From CAYUAG01 sp046483025 (GTDB taxonomy: Bacteria; Zhuqueibacterota; QNDG01; CAYUAG01), in assembly GCA_046483025.1 (NCBI GenBank), contig JAWODZ010000116.1, forward strand, positions 1-64,000: DNA of 64,000 nt, given 5' to 3'. Positions 55,423-64,000 of this stretch are shown here, piece by piece. Numbering within the stretch: the first letter of the stretch is position 1; every line of letters starts with the position of its first letter. Both the position numbers and the translations under genes were made by a program. The notes under the pieces are model-generated. The model made no database searches. It was given only the letters and a program-made list of their open reading frames with translations, and was not told the DNA's origin.

Positions 55423-56493
55423 TTAACGGACCAAAGAAACTATTTTTGATGCAATCTCATCTGCAGGAACTATATACTGATGAGATCCCAACCGTATAGC
55501 TTCTCCCGGCATTCCATGAATTATAGAACTAGCCTTATCCTGAACAATTGTTTTGCCTCCTTTTGATTTAATCAACCCCAGCTCCTTTGCACCATCTTTA
55601 CCCATACCAGTCAGTAAAACACCAATTGCATGTTCTCCAAAAGATTGAGCCACTGAACGAAAAAGATATGAAACCGACGGTATTAATATGGAATTAGAGT
55701 AATCATCGTCCAGTAAAATTTTAAAATTTTTATCTATTCTTATCTGAAACCCATCAGGAGCTAAATATGCAGCACCTGGTTCAATATATTCTCCTTGGTC
55801 AGGTATTCTAACATTAAATCCACTTCTGGTACTAAGCCAGCTTGCCATACCAGGAAGAAATCCTTTGGCAATATGTTGAACAATAACAACTGGTAAGGGG
55901 AAATCTCTTGGTAAACTGGATAAAATTTTCTCCAATACTATAGGTCCTCCTGTGGAAGCTCCAATAGCAACAATAGCTATTTTTGTAGGAGGAATTTTTG
56001 GTTTTTTGGAAACCGGCTTTTTAGGAACTTTAACTTTGGGTGCTGGAGGAGGAGCTTTTGTCTTGAATTTATCTTTAGCCCAACGCCGTACTACTTTTAC
56101 TTTTGACATGGTGCGAACAGTTTGCACCAATTCTTTCACATAAGGATCAGTATCAGGGGTTGCTAACCCTTGTGGTTTTTCCATCGCTGCAACAGCACCA
56201 GCCTCCATTGTCTTAAATGTTTTCTCAACTTCATCCGGATTATAACTTGCACTTACAATAACAATAGGGGTTGGATTTTGTTCCATAATTTTCCTGGTTG
56301 CAATAAATCCGCTCATCACAGGCATATGGATATCCATGGTGATTATATCCGGTTGTAGGATATCAACCATTTCAACAGCTTCTGCACCATTTTTAGCTAA
56401 ACCTACAACTTCAATATCAGGTTCATTACTGAAAATTTCCTCTAAATATCTTCTTATTACTGTAGAATCTTCTGTGATTAATAGTCTAATCAT
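55423..56493 (-). CDS. cheB: Chemotaxis response regulator/methylesterase CheB
   Basis: A 356-residue protein-glutamate methylesterase. The receiver domain has Asp54 in IITMDIHMPVMSG. A Pro/Lys-rich linker (residues 143-170) follows. The esterase domain shows Ser180 in AIGASTGGP, His207 in IVQHIAKGF and Asp300 in TGMGKDGA, the known catalytic triad. It would remove methyl groups from the MCP encoded in the same row. It is 11 bases after the cheA gene. Confidence 0.95.
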   Translation of the reverse strand: MIRLLITEDSTVIRRYLEEIFSNEPDIEVVGLAKNGAEAVEMVDILQPDIITMDIHMPVMSGFIATRKIMEQNPTPIVIVSASYNPDEVEKTFKTMEAGAVAAMEKPQGLATPDTDPYVKELVQTVRTMSKVKVVRRWAKDKFKTKAPPPAPKVKVPKKPVSKKPKIPPTKIAIVAIGASTGGPIVLEKILSSLPRDFPLPVVIVQHIAKGFLPGMASWLSTRSGFNVRIPDQGEYIEPGAAYLAPDGFQIRIDKNFKILLDDDYSNSILIPSVSYLFRSVAQSFGEHAIGVLLTGMGKDGAKELGLIKSKGGKTIVQDKASSIIHGMPGEAIRLGSHQYIVPADEIASKIVSLVR

Positions 56494-56504
56494 TATTATT
56501 TATA

Positions 56505-58865
56505 CTAAATTAGTTTATTGACAACATTTAACAAATTACTTTGATCAAAACTTCTTTTTACAATATAAGCATCTGCTCCAACGTCAATTCCTCTCTTTTT
56601 ATCTTCATCAGATTCAAGACCAGTAACTAAAACTACCGGAAGTTCTTTTGTGTGCTTATTTGTTCGAATTTTTGAAACAAGTTCAAATCCATTCATACGT
56701 GGCATCTCAATATCAGACACTACTAAATCAAATTTCTGGCTGGTTACTGCTGTGTAGGCTTCTGCACCATCTACTGTTGCTTTAACTGTATAGCCGGCTG
56801 TCCGAAAAATATTCTTTAATAACGTTCGTGAAGTTATTGAATCTTCAGCAATTAAAATTGATTTTTTCACCTTTTTTTCCTCCCTTGTAATTCTTTCTTG
56901 AGATTCTATAGTCGATGCATAAATAGCAGATCTCATTACATCAGATACATTGAGAATTGGTACAATTTTACCACTTCCCATCATAGTTACTCCAGAAACA
57001 TTCGGTACCCGATTTAATTGAGTCCCTAAATTTTTTACCAATACTTCCTGTTCACTAATAATCTCATCTACTGCAAAGCCATATGTTCTATTACCATGTG
57101 TGATGATCAAAGTCTGCAAAAATTGTTTTTCCTTGCTCAATTTTTTACTATCCTGAAGTTTTAATACTTTATTCATACGGGCAAATAAAATTGGTGCACC
57201 ATTATAAGTAATTGTTTCTCTGTTTTTTACAGTTTTAATATCATCTTTTTTAACTCTGATAACTCTTTCCACACTTGAAGTGGGAATAACAAAAGATTCT
57301 CCGTTAACTATAATAACTATTCCGCGAAATGTTGCTAAGGTAACTGGTAAATTTATAATAAAAGAAGTCCCTTTCCCAAGCTTGCTTTCTAATTGTAAAG
57401 AACCGCCCAAACTTCCAATTTTTTCCCGTACAATTGGTAACCCTAGTCCTCGCCCAGAAACATCTGTAATAATGGGACTGGTAGAAATATCTGTTTCAAA
57501 AACTAATAATTTTTTTTCATTTTCACTGAGCTTTTCTGCTTCTTCTGCTGAAATCAATCCTCGTTTAACAGCAACATCCTTAACTTTATCAGTATCAATT
57601 CCTGCCCCATCATCAGAAAGAATAATTTCAATCATCCCATTACTCTTTTGAGTAATAGAAATTGTTATGATTCCTGTTTTATCTTTTTTCTTTCTGATCC
57701 GTTCTTTCGGACTTTCCATGCCATGGTCAATACAATTTCTTAATAAATGTATAAAGGGATCTTTCATCTCTTCTAAAATCCTTCTATCCACTTCAATTGT
57801 ACTCCCCTTAATGACCAAATCAACTTCTTTTTTCTGTTCTCTGGAAATATCTCTCACGATTTTAGGAAAAGATTTTAACAAAGTTGAAAAAGGCAGCATT
57901 AACACTTTTTTTACATCTTCCAATAAAGTGTTTATCCTGGTTCCAACCTGAGTGGAATTATGCTCTGAAAGTTTTGACAAAGAATATAATCTGTTTTCAA
58001 TATTCTTTAATTTATTCAAAGTATTATCAATAAAATCAAAAATATCTAACGATTTTTTGTAGGATGACAATTCTTTATTGTTAGCAATCACATCATTAAC
58101 TATTTTTCTAATAATTTTTATATCATTTATCTGTTTTTCCCATTCAATTTTTAGATTACTGACAGAATTCTTTATTGATCCAATGTCATATGTCTGCTGA
58201 TCTGCTGATAATTTAGCAATCAACATTTCCTCAGCTTCCAACATTATGGAATCTAATTTAGAAGTAGAAACCCGTATTGTTTCCGAAACTAATGATGTCT
58301 CTTGAGCTGAAGATATACTTTTTTTAGTATCAGTTTTTTTTGTATCAGTCTTTCTCCCATCTTTTTTAGAAGGCTGTTTGTCTGTGTCAGCGAGGGATTT
58401 TTTTGTTTGTACCGGAGTAGCTGGCTCTTTTTTCTTTTCCTTGACTTTTGTACCGACATCCTTTTTCTTGGCTTTTTCTTTAATGATCCGTTTAAGTTTG
58501 AATAACAAATCCGATATATCAACATCTTTACCGGATAAAATCATATCATTTAAGGAATCAATGGCCTTATGAAGAACATCAAATGATTTCTGATCTAATT
58601 CTACCTCAGCCTGTTTTATTGAGGAAAAAACATCCTCTGAGGTTTGGCATATTGTCTCCACATCTCTCATGTTAACAGCTCGAGCTGCCCCTTTAAGACT
58701 GTGAGTCTCTTTATAAATAAAATCAATGATTTTTAAGAATCTTTCCTGAGAATCACATTTCTCCAATTCAATCAACCCATTCGATATTTTCTTTAAATGT
58801 TCCTCAGCTTCTATCTTAAACATGGAAAGAAGTTCTTCAAAAAAATCTTTATCTGTTTCGTTCAT
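56505..58865 (-). CDS. cheA: Chemotaxis kinase CheA fused to CheW-like and receiver domains
   Basis: A 786-residue hybrid CheA (FrzE/WspE type). HPt with His55 (ETHSLKGAARAV); a Lys/Thr-rich linker (residues 135-190); the dimerisation and HATPase domains with N-box LLRNCIDHGMESP and DDGAGIDTDKV; a CheW-like domain with TLATFRGIVIIVNGESFVIPT; and a C-terminal receiver with VVSDIEMPRMNG. No separate CheY-binding P2 domain is obvious. The fused receiver may act as a phosphate sink or internal output. The gene lies between the HPt gene and cheB with short gaps. Confidence 0.94.
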   Translation of the reverse strand: MNETDKDFFEELLSMFKIEAEEHLKKISNGLIELEKCDSQERFLKIIDFIYKETHSLKGAARAVNMRDVETICQTSEDVFSSIKQAEVELDQKSFDVLHKAIDSLNDMILSGKDVDISDLLFKLKRIIKEKAKKKDVGTKVKEKKKEPATPVQTKKSLADTDKQPSKKDGRKTDTKKTDTKKSISSAQETSLVSETIRVSTSKLDSIMLEAEEMLIAKLSADQQTYDIGSIKNSVSNLKIEWEKQINDIKIIRKIVNDVIANNKELSSYKKSLDIFDFIDNTLNKLKNIENRLYSLSKLSEHNSTQVGTRINTLLEDVKKVLMLPFSTLLKSFPKIVRDISREQKKEVDLVIKGSTIEVDRRILEEMKDPFIHLLRNCIDHGMESPKERIRKKKDKTGIITISITQKSNGMIEIILSDDGAGIDTDKVKDVAVKRGLISAEEAEKLSENEKKLLVFETDISTSPIITDVSGRGLGLPIVREKIGSLGGSLQLESKLGKGTSFIINLPVTLATFRGIVIIVNGESFVIPTSSVERVIRVKKDDIKTVKNRETITYNGAPILFARMNKVLKLQDSKKLSKEKQFLQTLIITHGNRTYGFAVDEIISEQEVLVKNLGTQLNRVPNVSGVTMMGSGKIVPILNVSDVMRSAIYASTIESQERITREEKKVKKSILIAEDSITSRTLLKNIFRTAGYTVKATVDGAEAYTAVTSQKFDLVVSDIEMPRMNGFELVSKIRTNKHTKELPVVLVTGLESDEDKKRGIDVGADAYIVKRSFDQSNLLNVVNKLI

Positions 58866-58888
58866 ATCATCACCTGGATAATCTATGA

Positions 58889-59302
58889 TTAACTTATAAT
58901 TTTATCTACTTTCTCAATTAATCCTATTACTTCGTGATCATCACCACTTTCCTTACCTTCTTCTTTTAATGTGTTGATCATTTTCTCTAAAGCATCAAAT
59001 GCATTCGAAAGATTCCCGGCAATTTCCTCTGAAACCACAATATCAGACTGCCCCATTTTCCCAAATAGCTTTTCGAAATTATAGCCAGCAGATTCAAGAT
59101 TCTCAAAACCAACTGTTCTAGCTGCCCCTTTTAAACTATGAGCCGCTCGTTTTATCTCTTCATAAGTATCTTTCTTATCATCAGACTCTTTTTTTTGTTC
59201 TAATTCATGTAAACATTTCTTCATGGTATTAATGTGTTCTTGACCTTCTAAGATAAACACTCCCATAAGCTCTTTAAAAAACTCAGGATCTTGAAGATTC
59301 AT
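58889..59302 (-). CDS. Stand-alone HPt protein, paralogue of the CheA P1 domain
   Basis: A 137-residue phosphotransfer protein. His55 in RAAHSLKGAARTVG is the phospho-acceptor, at the same residue number as in the CheA that follows. The opening MNLQDPEFFKELMGVFILEG lines up with MNETDKDFFEELLSMFKIEA of CheA, so the two look like products of a duplication. No kinase domain is present. It is 23 bases before cheA, and could shuttle phosphate between CheA and the hybrid kinase receivers. Confidence 0.9.
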   Translation of the reverse strand: MNLQDPEFFKELMGVFILEGQEHINTMKKCLHELEQKKESDDKKDTYEEIKRAAHSLKGAARTVGFENLESAGYNFEKLFGKMGQSDIVVSEEIAGNLSNAFDALEKMINTLKEEGKESGDDHEVIGLIEKVDKIIS

Positions 59303-59328
59303 TGGCCTTCTCCTACTTAATTTTAAAA

Positions 59329-60933
59329 CTATAGTTTATATTTTTGCAGTAATTCAGTTAATTGTTTACCAAATTGATAAAGCTCTGTTGTCGCTTCCTC
59401 CACCTGTTTAGTTGCATTAACATTCTGACTGCTTGCATTTTTAATGTTCTCCATGGCAGATACTACCTGATCCATTCCTACAAGCTGCTCCTGGCTGGAA
59501 ACAGAAATTTGAGTAGTTGATTGAGATGCTTCAGTAACATTTCCGGTTAATTTTTGTATTGCCTCACCTGCTTTTTTTGACTGGTTCACACCGGCTTCCA
59601 CAGCTTTGTTCCCCTGTTCAGTCTGCATAACTGCTTCACTAGTAGCATTCTGTATATCATCTAAAATAGAGCGAACCCTGGTGGTTGCATGTTTTGATTT
59701 TTCTGCAAGCTTTCTTACTTCTTCAGCCACCACGGCAAATCCCTTGCCATATTCACCGGCCTTAACCGCCTCAATTGATGCATTAACTGCTAATAGGCGG
59801 GACTGTTCTGCCACATCCTCAACTGTGACAATAATTTCCCCTATATCCTGACCATGCTCACTTAATTTCATTATACTTTCCGCTAAACTACCCATTTGAT
59901 CTTCAATATGGTGCATGCCCTTAATAGTATCTGCAACAGACTGGCTCCCAGTTTGAGATATTTCCACTACTTTCTGAGCATTTTGAGTAACATCTTTTGC
60001 TTTCTGATTTGAGTCCTTGGCAGTTTGTCTGACTTCTTCTACTGTAGTACTGGTTTCATTTGCAGCTGAGGCTGTCTCTGTTGCACCAGCTGCAATCTCA
60101 CTTACAGAAGTTGATATTTGCCCTGAAGCTGCAGCAAGTTTCTGTGCTCCTTCTTTGATCTGAAGTATAAATTCTCTCAATGATGTTACCATATCTGTAA
60201 ATGTTGAAAACATTTTACTGATTTCATCATCAACTGCCATATCAGACACTTCTATAGACAAATTGCCATCTCTTATCTGTTCAGAAATTTTAGTTATGTC
60301 TTTAATTGATTTTGAAATTGATTTGATAACAAATAATGAGACAAGAATAAAAATTATTGAGAGAACAATAATTACTGATAAAATTATAACTACCATGTTC
60401 TTATTATTATTCCGGGCCATTTGAAAAGAACGTGAAATATCCATATTGGCTTCTCGGATATGTGCAGAAAGCTGAACAGTTAATTGTTGAAAAAGTTCAT
60501 TCTGTTCCTGAATTTCATCAAGGACTTCATCTTCTCTGCCATTAAGAATATGTTCGGTTGTTCCTTTGGTTTTAATAAGATATTCCATAATCATATTATT
60601 TATATTGTTGATATTTTCCGAATCAACAACAGGATTGTCTTTTGCAAGTTTCAGCATTTCATTAAATTGATCTTTTTGTTGATCAAATTGTTGTAATATT
60701 GATACATCTCTATCAGAACATGCTTGATCTACATTATTTTTAAAATTATTTAATTCATCAACTAAATCAGTATAAAATTCTTTCTCAGGAATATAACCCG
60801 AAACAATTTTGTTCAATAGAACTGAATTTTTATTGGTTAAAAACATTCCCATACAAATAACTACAAGTAGGACAAAAATCGATAGTCCAGGAATCAATAA
60901 AATTTTTTGGCGAAATTTCAATCTTTTAAACAT
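59329..60933 (-). CDS. Methyl-accepting chemotaxis protein
   Basis: A 534-residue membrane receptor. Helix 1 (about 12-32, KILLIPGLSIFVLLVVICMG), a periplasmic four-helix-type sensor of about 145 residues, helix 2 (about 180-205, VVIILSVIIVLSIIFILVS), HAMP (about 205-260), and the signalling domain. The hairpin tip that binds CheA and CheW reads EAVKAGEYGKGFAVVAEEVR. GGGAGAAAG lies just before the ATG. There is no C-terminal NWETF-like tether. The sensor type gives no clue to the ligand. Confidence 0.94.
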   Translation of the reverse strand: MFKRLKFRQKILLIPGLSIFVLLVVICMGMFLTNKNSVLLNKIVSGYIPEKEFYTDLVDELNNFKNNVDQACSDRDVSILQQFDQQKDQFNEMLKLAKDNPVVDSENINNINNMIMEYLIKTKGTTEHILNGREDEVLDEIQEQNELFQQLTVQLSAHIREANMDISRSFQMARNNNKNMVVIILSVIIVLSIIFILVSLFVIKSISKSIKDITKISEQIRDGNLSIEVSDMAVDDEISKMFSTFTDMVTSLREFILQIKEGAQKLAAASGQISTSVSEIAAGATETASAANETSTTVEEVRQTAKDSNQKAKDVTQNAQKVVEISQTGSQSVADTIKGMHHIEDQMGSLAESIMKLSEHGQDIGEIIVTVEDVAEQSRLLAVNASIEAVKAGEYGKGFAVVAEEVRKLAEKSKHATTRVRSILDDIQNATSEAVMQTEQGNKAVEAGVNQSKKAGEAIQKLTGNVTEASQSTTQISVSSQEQLVGMDQVVSAMENIKNASSQNVNATKQVEEATTELYQFGKQLTELLQKYKL

Positions 60934-60958
60934 AACTTTCTCCCTAAATGAATAAAAA

Positions 60959-61531
60959 TCACTCTACTTCCTCATCCACAATAAAATTTGGATCCGTTAA
61001 GATCTTTTCAATATTTAGTATAATTAAATGATCAGGGGTTATACCTTCTAAATATTTACTCCTTTTATCATTCATAGATATAAAATCTTTTTTTATATTA
61101 TTATTGGATACTATTTTTACCCCCAGAATTCTGTCAGCAAGAATACCCATTTTCATATTATTTTTTTTAACTATCAATACTCTATTTAAATCAGTAAGTC
61201 CTTTCTCCGGCAGATTAAAAAATTTTTTAATGTCAACAATGGAAATTATTTCTCCCCGGAGATTGGTTATTCCCTTTACAAAATCAGGTGTACAGGGAAT
61301 AGTGGTAAAATCCTTCATTGAATATACTTCTTTAATATAGGAAGACTCGATTCCATATCTCTCATAAGAAAGTAAAAACTCTATAATTTCAACTGTTGAT
61401 TCATCTGCCTCTTTTTTTTTCTGCTCTTCTGCTAATAATTTAGCCCGATGCTTTAAAATTTCATCATCACTTTTATTCACCAAAGCATCTATGGTATCAT
61501 CAACTGACTTTTTTTTATTATTATCAATCAT
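60959..61531 (-). CDS. CheW coupling protein 1
   Basis: A 190-residue CheW with a charged N-terminal helix of about 45 residues (DDTIDALVNKSDDEIL, AEEQKKKEADE) before the SH3-like domain (IIEFLLSYERYGIESSYIKEV, GITNLRGEIISIVDIKKFF, GILADRILGVKIV). It links the MCP to CheA. The gene lies 25 bases before the mcp gene. The N-terminal extension is not in the standard 150-160-residue CheW. Confidence 0.88.
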   Translation of the reverse strand: MIDNNKKKSVDDTIDALVNKSDDEILKHRAKLLAEEQKKKEADESTVEIIEFLLSYERYGIESSYIKEVYSMKDFTTIPCTPDFVKGITNLRGEIISIVDIKKFFNLPEKGLTDLNRVLIVKKNNMKMGILADRILGVKIVSNNNIKKDFISMNDKRSKYLEGITPDHLIILNIEKILTDPNFIVDEEVE

Positions 61532-61575
61532 ACAAAACCTTTAATTATTTAATGGATACATTGTATAATATTTTT

Positions 61576-63144
61576 TTAATTAACATCTTTGACAAAATCA
61601 ACCAATTCCCTTAGTCTTCCTGCAGTAATACCTTCAGTTTCCGGTAATATATCCTCATTTTTATATTGCTTCAGCAAAGACAAAACATTTTCATAATATT
61701 TATTCGATTCTTTAATTTTACCTTCATGTCTATTGATGTTCCCCATCATATAATGAGAAATTACAAAATCAGGATTTAAATAAATAGCTCTTTTTAATGA
61801 TTCTTTTGCCTCCTTAAATTTACCCTTTTCTTGTAAAATAATACCATGAAAATAATGATATGTAGGATCTAATTGTTCCTTTTTTAATGAAAGCTCACAC
61901 CACTCTAAAGCATTCTCAATGTCTCCCAGATTTGCATAATTCTTAGAAATTAACATTAATACTTTAGCATTTTTTTTATCTTCAGGAAATTTTTTCAACA
62001 TCTCAATAGAATAGATATAGTTTCCTTTATTATAATATTTTATTGCTTTATCATAAATGGTATCTTCCTCAACAACATCCTTGTCTTCTGGAATAACTTC
62101 AGATTTACTGTATACAATTTTGTCTAATGGATTATCCTCTAATACACTTTTTAATACGTTTTGTTTGTCATCATTCAATAATATATCATCTTTCCCAATA
62201 GTAGCTGAATCAAAAGATATATTGTTTTCAGTCACTGTATGCTTTAATTTTTGGGGAGCAAAAGTGGTAATATCACTATCATCAAAACCAAAATTACTAT
62301 CTTTTCTGTACAATATAGCTCCAGGAAAAGTTACTGAGATATAATCAGGAAATAAAATATGCGAAGTTTCACTGGCTCCAACCACCAACCAGCCATCATT
62401 ATGCAAAGTTTGATAAAATTTTTCTCCAATTTCCTTTGCAGATTTGGACATAAAATACATTAATACATTACGACAAAAAATGATATCCATATTAAAAAAA
62501 TTACTATTTTCAGAAGGGTAGCTACCATTCATCAGATTAAGATAAGAAAAACAAACCATTTCTTTTATGGATGATTTAATTTCATATAAGTTATCACCGA
62601 CTCTATTGAAATATTTATTTTTCAGCCAGTACGGGGTCCCCCGGAAAGACCAGGGTCTGTATATCCCAACAGAAGCTCTCTGTAAATAATCAGGATTTAT
62701 ATCTGTACCATAAATCCTGATTGACCAGTCTTTGTAATCCGGAATTAAACGGCTCAGTATTATTGCAATGGTATAAGGTTCTTCTCCAGTACAGCATCCT
62801 GCGCTCCATATTTTCATAAATTTTTCATTACAGTTTCTCTTTTTTTCAATTAAATCAGGAAGTACTTTTTTTTCTAATGCATTAATTGTTTTTTGCTCCC
62901 GCAAAAAATAAGTTTCTCCAATTGTTAATTTTTTAGCTAATATCTCAATTTGATTCTTCTTCAAAGGTGAAGATATTAGCCAGTTAATACATGCCTCTAC
63001 GTCATCAAAGCCAAAATCCAAGGAAGCTTCCCTGATGGATTTTAACAGATCCAGCCATTTTTCCTTTGGATAATGTAATCCCATTTGTTTTCTAATATAA
63101 TCACTTAACTCTGCAAGTAATGAATTTGGAATCCGTTTACTCAT
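61576..63144 (-). CDS. cheR: Chemotaxis methyltransferase CheR with TPR domain (FrzF/WspC type)
   Basis: A 522-residue SAM-dependent methyltransferase. The CheR N-terminal domain opens SKRIPNSLLAELSDYIRKQM, and the SAM-binding region shows IWSAGCCTGEEPYTIAI, then DIIFCRNVLMYF. The last 140 residues are three or four TPR units (DKAIKYYNKGNYIYSIEML, YHYFHGIILQEKGKFKEAKE), as in FrzF and WspC. The start was set at 63144, seven bases past the preceding cheW stop; the 45-codon in-frame extension upstream would simply re-read the cheW tail in another frame. It methylates the MCP and may be regulated through its TPRs. Confidence 0.92.
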   Translation of the reverse strand: MSKRIPNSLLAELSDYIRKQMGLHYPKEKWLDLLKSIREASLDFGFDDVEACINWLISSPLKKNQIEILAKKLTIGETYFLREQKTINALEKKVLPDLIEKKRNCNEKFMKIWSAGCCTGEEPYTIAIILSRLIPDYKDWSIRIYGTDINPDYLQRASVGIYRPWSFRGTPYWLKNKYFNRVGDNLYEIKSSIKEMVCFSYLNLMNGSYPSENSNFFNMDIIFCRNVLMYFMSKSAKEIGEKFYQTLHNDGWLVVGASETSHILFPDYISVTFPGAILYRKDSNFGFDDSDITTFAPQKLKHTVTENNISFDSATIGKDDILLNDDKQNVLKSVLEDNPLDKIVYSKSEVIPEDKDVVEEDTIYDKAIKYYNKGNYIYSIEMLKKFPEDKKNAKVLMLISKNYANLGDIENALEWCELSLKKEQLDPTYHYFHGIILQEKGKFKEAKESLKRAIYLNPDFVISHYMMGNINRHEGKIKESNKYYENVLSLLKQYKNEDILPETEGITAGRLRELVDFVKDVN

Positions 63145-63151
63145 TAATAAC

Positions 63152-63739
63152 TCATTTCTTTTTTGTAGATTTTTTGCTTTTTTTACTTTTTTTCTTTTGC
63201 TTTTTTGTACCAGTCTTTTTCTTGGTAGATTTTTTTCTGGAAGGAGTTTTTTTAGTTTTTTGTGATTCTTTCTTAACATCCAGTTTTTTTAATAAGGTAT
63301 AGATCTCTTCTTTCTCATCTAAAGAAAGTAATTTATTTAAGTCATTGATGTATATGATATCTCCTTCCAGTTTTAATATCCCATCAACATGAGGAATCCC
63401 GGGAAGCACATTTTTTTTATCAATAATTTTATCTGATGGAATATCAATTATTTCAAGAACATCATCAATTATCAAAGCAATTGATAATTCTTTTACTTTA
63501 CCGATTATCAGGAAATCATCAACATTTACTTTCCTTTCAGGAAATCCAAATATCTTCCGAATATCAATAACCGGCATAATGGTTCCCTGAACATTAATAA
63601 CTCCCAGTACAATATCAGGAGCATTGGGAAGAGATGTTACCTCTACGGATCTTGCAATTCTATTTATTTTCGCTACATCAAAAGCAAATTTGTACTTGTT
63701 TAACTCAAATAACAAAAAATGATATTTTTCTTTTTCCAA
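63152..63739 (-). CDS. CheW coupling protein 2 with Lys-rich C-terminal tail
   Basis: A 195-residue CheW-domain protein (LLFELNKYKFAFDVAKINRI, GVINVQGTIMPVIDIRKIF, SIALIIDDVLEII). After about residue 153 it ends in a tail of some 40 residues that is almost all Lys, Ser and Thr (KKTPSRKKSTKKK, TKKQKKKSKKS), like eukaryotic-type basic tails. The tail could bind DNA, RNA or an acidic membrane surface, or contact the chemosensory array. The gene lies 7 bases before cheR. Confidence 0.88.
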   Translation of the reverse strand: MEKEKYHFLLFELNKYKFAFDVAKINRIARSVEVTSLPNAPDIVLGVINVQGTIMPVIDIRKIFGFPERKVNVDDFLIIGKVKELSIALIIDDVLEIIDIPSDKIIDKKNVLPGIPHVDGILKLEGDIIYINDLNKLLSLDEKEEIYTLLKKLDVKKESQKTKKTPSRKKSTKKKTGTKKQKKKSKKSKKSTKKK

Positions 63740-63782
63740 TGATTCATTACTCCAAAATTTTTTATTGCATATATAGATTTAA

Positions 63783-64000
63783 TTATTTATTATCAAGAAT
63801 TTCTTTTACAACTCCAACCACCTGATGGACATCAAAAGGTTTGGTAATATAAACTTCTGCATTAGCCTCTTCAGCTAATTCAATATCTTTATCAGCATCT
63901 TTTGCAGTTAAAAATATAATGGGTATAGATTGTAATGGCTTATAAAGTTTTATTAATCTGGCAGCAGTCAGACCATCCATCCGCGGCATCACAACATCTA
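63783..64000 (-). CDS. Receiver-domain response regulator, 5' end outside the window
   Basis: The last 70 or so residues of a receiver domain: DVVMPRMDG, with the phospho-acceptor Asp at 63996-63998, then IPIIFLTAKDADKDIELAEE and VYITKPFDVHQVVGVVKEIL. The frame is open past the window edge, so the N-terminal half is missing here. No output domain follows the receiver, so this may be a CheY-like single-domain regulator. It lies 43 bases before the cheW gene and is probably the first or second gene of the same operon. Confidence 0.85.
   Translation of the reverse strand, partial: DVVMPRMDGLTAARLIKLYKPLQSIPIIFLTAKDADKDIELAEEANAEVYITKPFDVHQVVGVVKEILDNK

Noticed and set aside
63145..63279. N-terminal extension of CheR from an upstream start
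   Set aside because: The added 45 codons re-read the Lys-rich tail of CheW in another frame; the normal CheR start MSKRIP is at 63144.
1..64000. CRISPR arrays, tRNA, rRNA, prophage or complete insertion sequence
   Set aside because: Looked for on both strands; no evenly spaced repeats, cloverleaf sequences or transposase and phage proteins were recognised.

Overview
This AT-rich window looks like a chromosomal segment from a Gram-negative anaerobe of the FCB side of the bacterial tree (Cloacimonadota, Marinimicrobia, KSB1, Calditrichota or similar). The evidence is a set of outer-membrane barrels and lipoproteins, several secreted proteins ending in the FlgD-like C-terminal module used for type IX-style sorting (motif NPFNP followed by SGxY), a PorV/UPF0164-like protein, an Rnf complex, and an EF-G of the spirochaete/organelle-like (spd/mtEFG1) type. 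The exact phylum cannot be fixed from this window. No rRNA, tRNA, CRISPR array, phage or intact insertion sequence was seen.

Layout. 1-2.0 kb: secreted C39-like cysteine protease (minus). 2.0-2.75 kb: non-coding, with dispersed palindromic repeats. 2.75-8.15 kb: a minus-strand set of outer-membrane barrel, ABC ATPase, two FtsX-like permeases and a LolA-like periplasmic protein, together a candidate inner-to-outer membrane transport route. 8.3-25.25 kb: a long, tightly spaced minus-strand gene string: giant Fn3 protein with sorting domain, a second sorting-domain protein, PorV/TPR protein, envelope protein, ExbB-like protein fused to a signal peptide and an Fn3-like module, two ExbD proteins, a TonB-like anchored protein, a TPR/NHL protein, then a TGS GTPase and a MEMO-family protein. 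This is the best candidate for an undescribed system: an ExbBD-type motor encoded with secreted surface proteins and TPR scaffolds.

25.4-38.8 kb (plus strand): DUF374 acyltransferase, mazG, three envelope proteins (lipoprotein, barrel, TPR lipoprotein), rpiB, glyA, dCMP deaminase, nrdR, the rnfCDGEA cluster (rnfB is not there) and tatC. 38.8-45.3 kb: a possible short antitoxin-like ORF, a strong bidirectional terminator, a lipoprotein (minus), fusA, a KaiC/RecA-like P-loop protein, nikR, and a barrel protein (minus). 45.5-48.8 kb: an OmpR/EnvZ-type two-component pair and an MFS transporter, with a tandem 11-bp direct repeat in the divergent promoter region. 48.8-50.3 kb: a patch rich in palindromic repeats that surrounds a 5'-truncated secreted-protein gene.

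50.4-64 kb (minus): a chemosensory operon read from the window end inwards: receiver protein (partial), CheW with a Lys-rich tail, CheR-TPR, CheW, MCP, stand-alone HPt, CheA-CheW-REC, CheB, a 1303-residue hybrid kinase (REC-GAF-GAF-HisKA-HATPase-REC-REC-REC-HPt) and a REC/degenerate-kinase protein. Its parts resemble the Wsp/Frz class (alternative cellular functions) more than flagellar chemotaxis. In place of a GGDEF output it carries a multistep phosphorelay.
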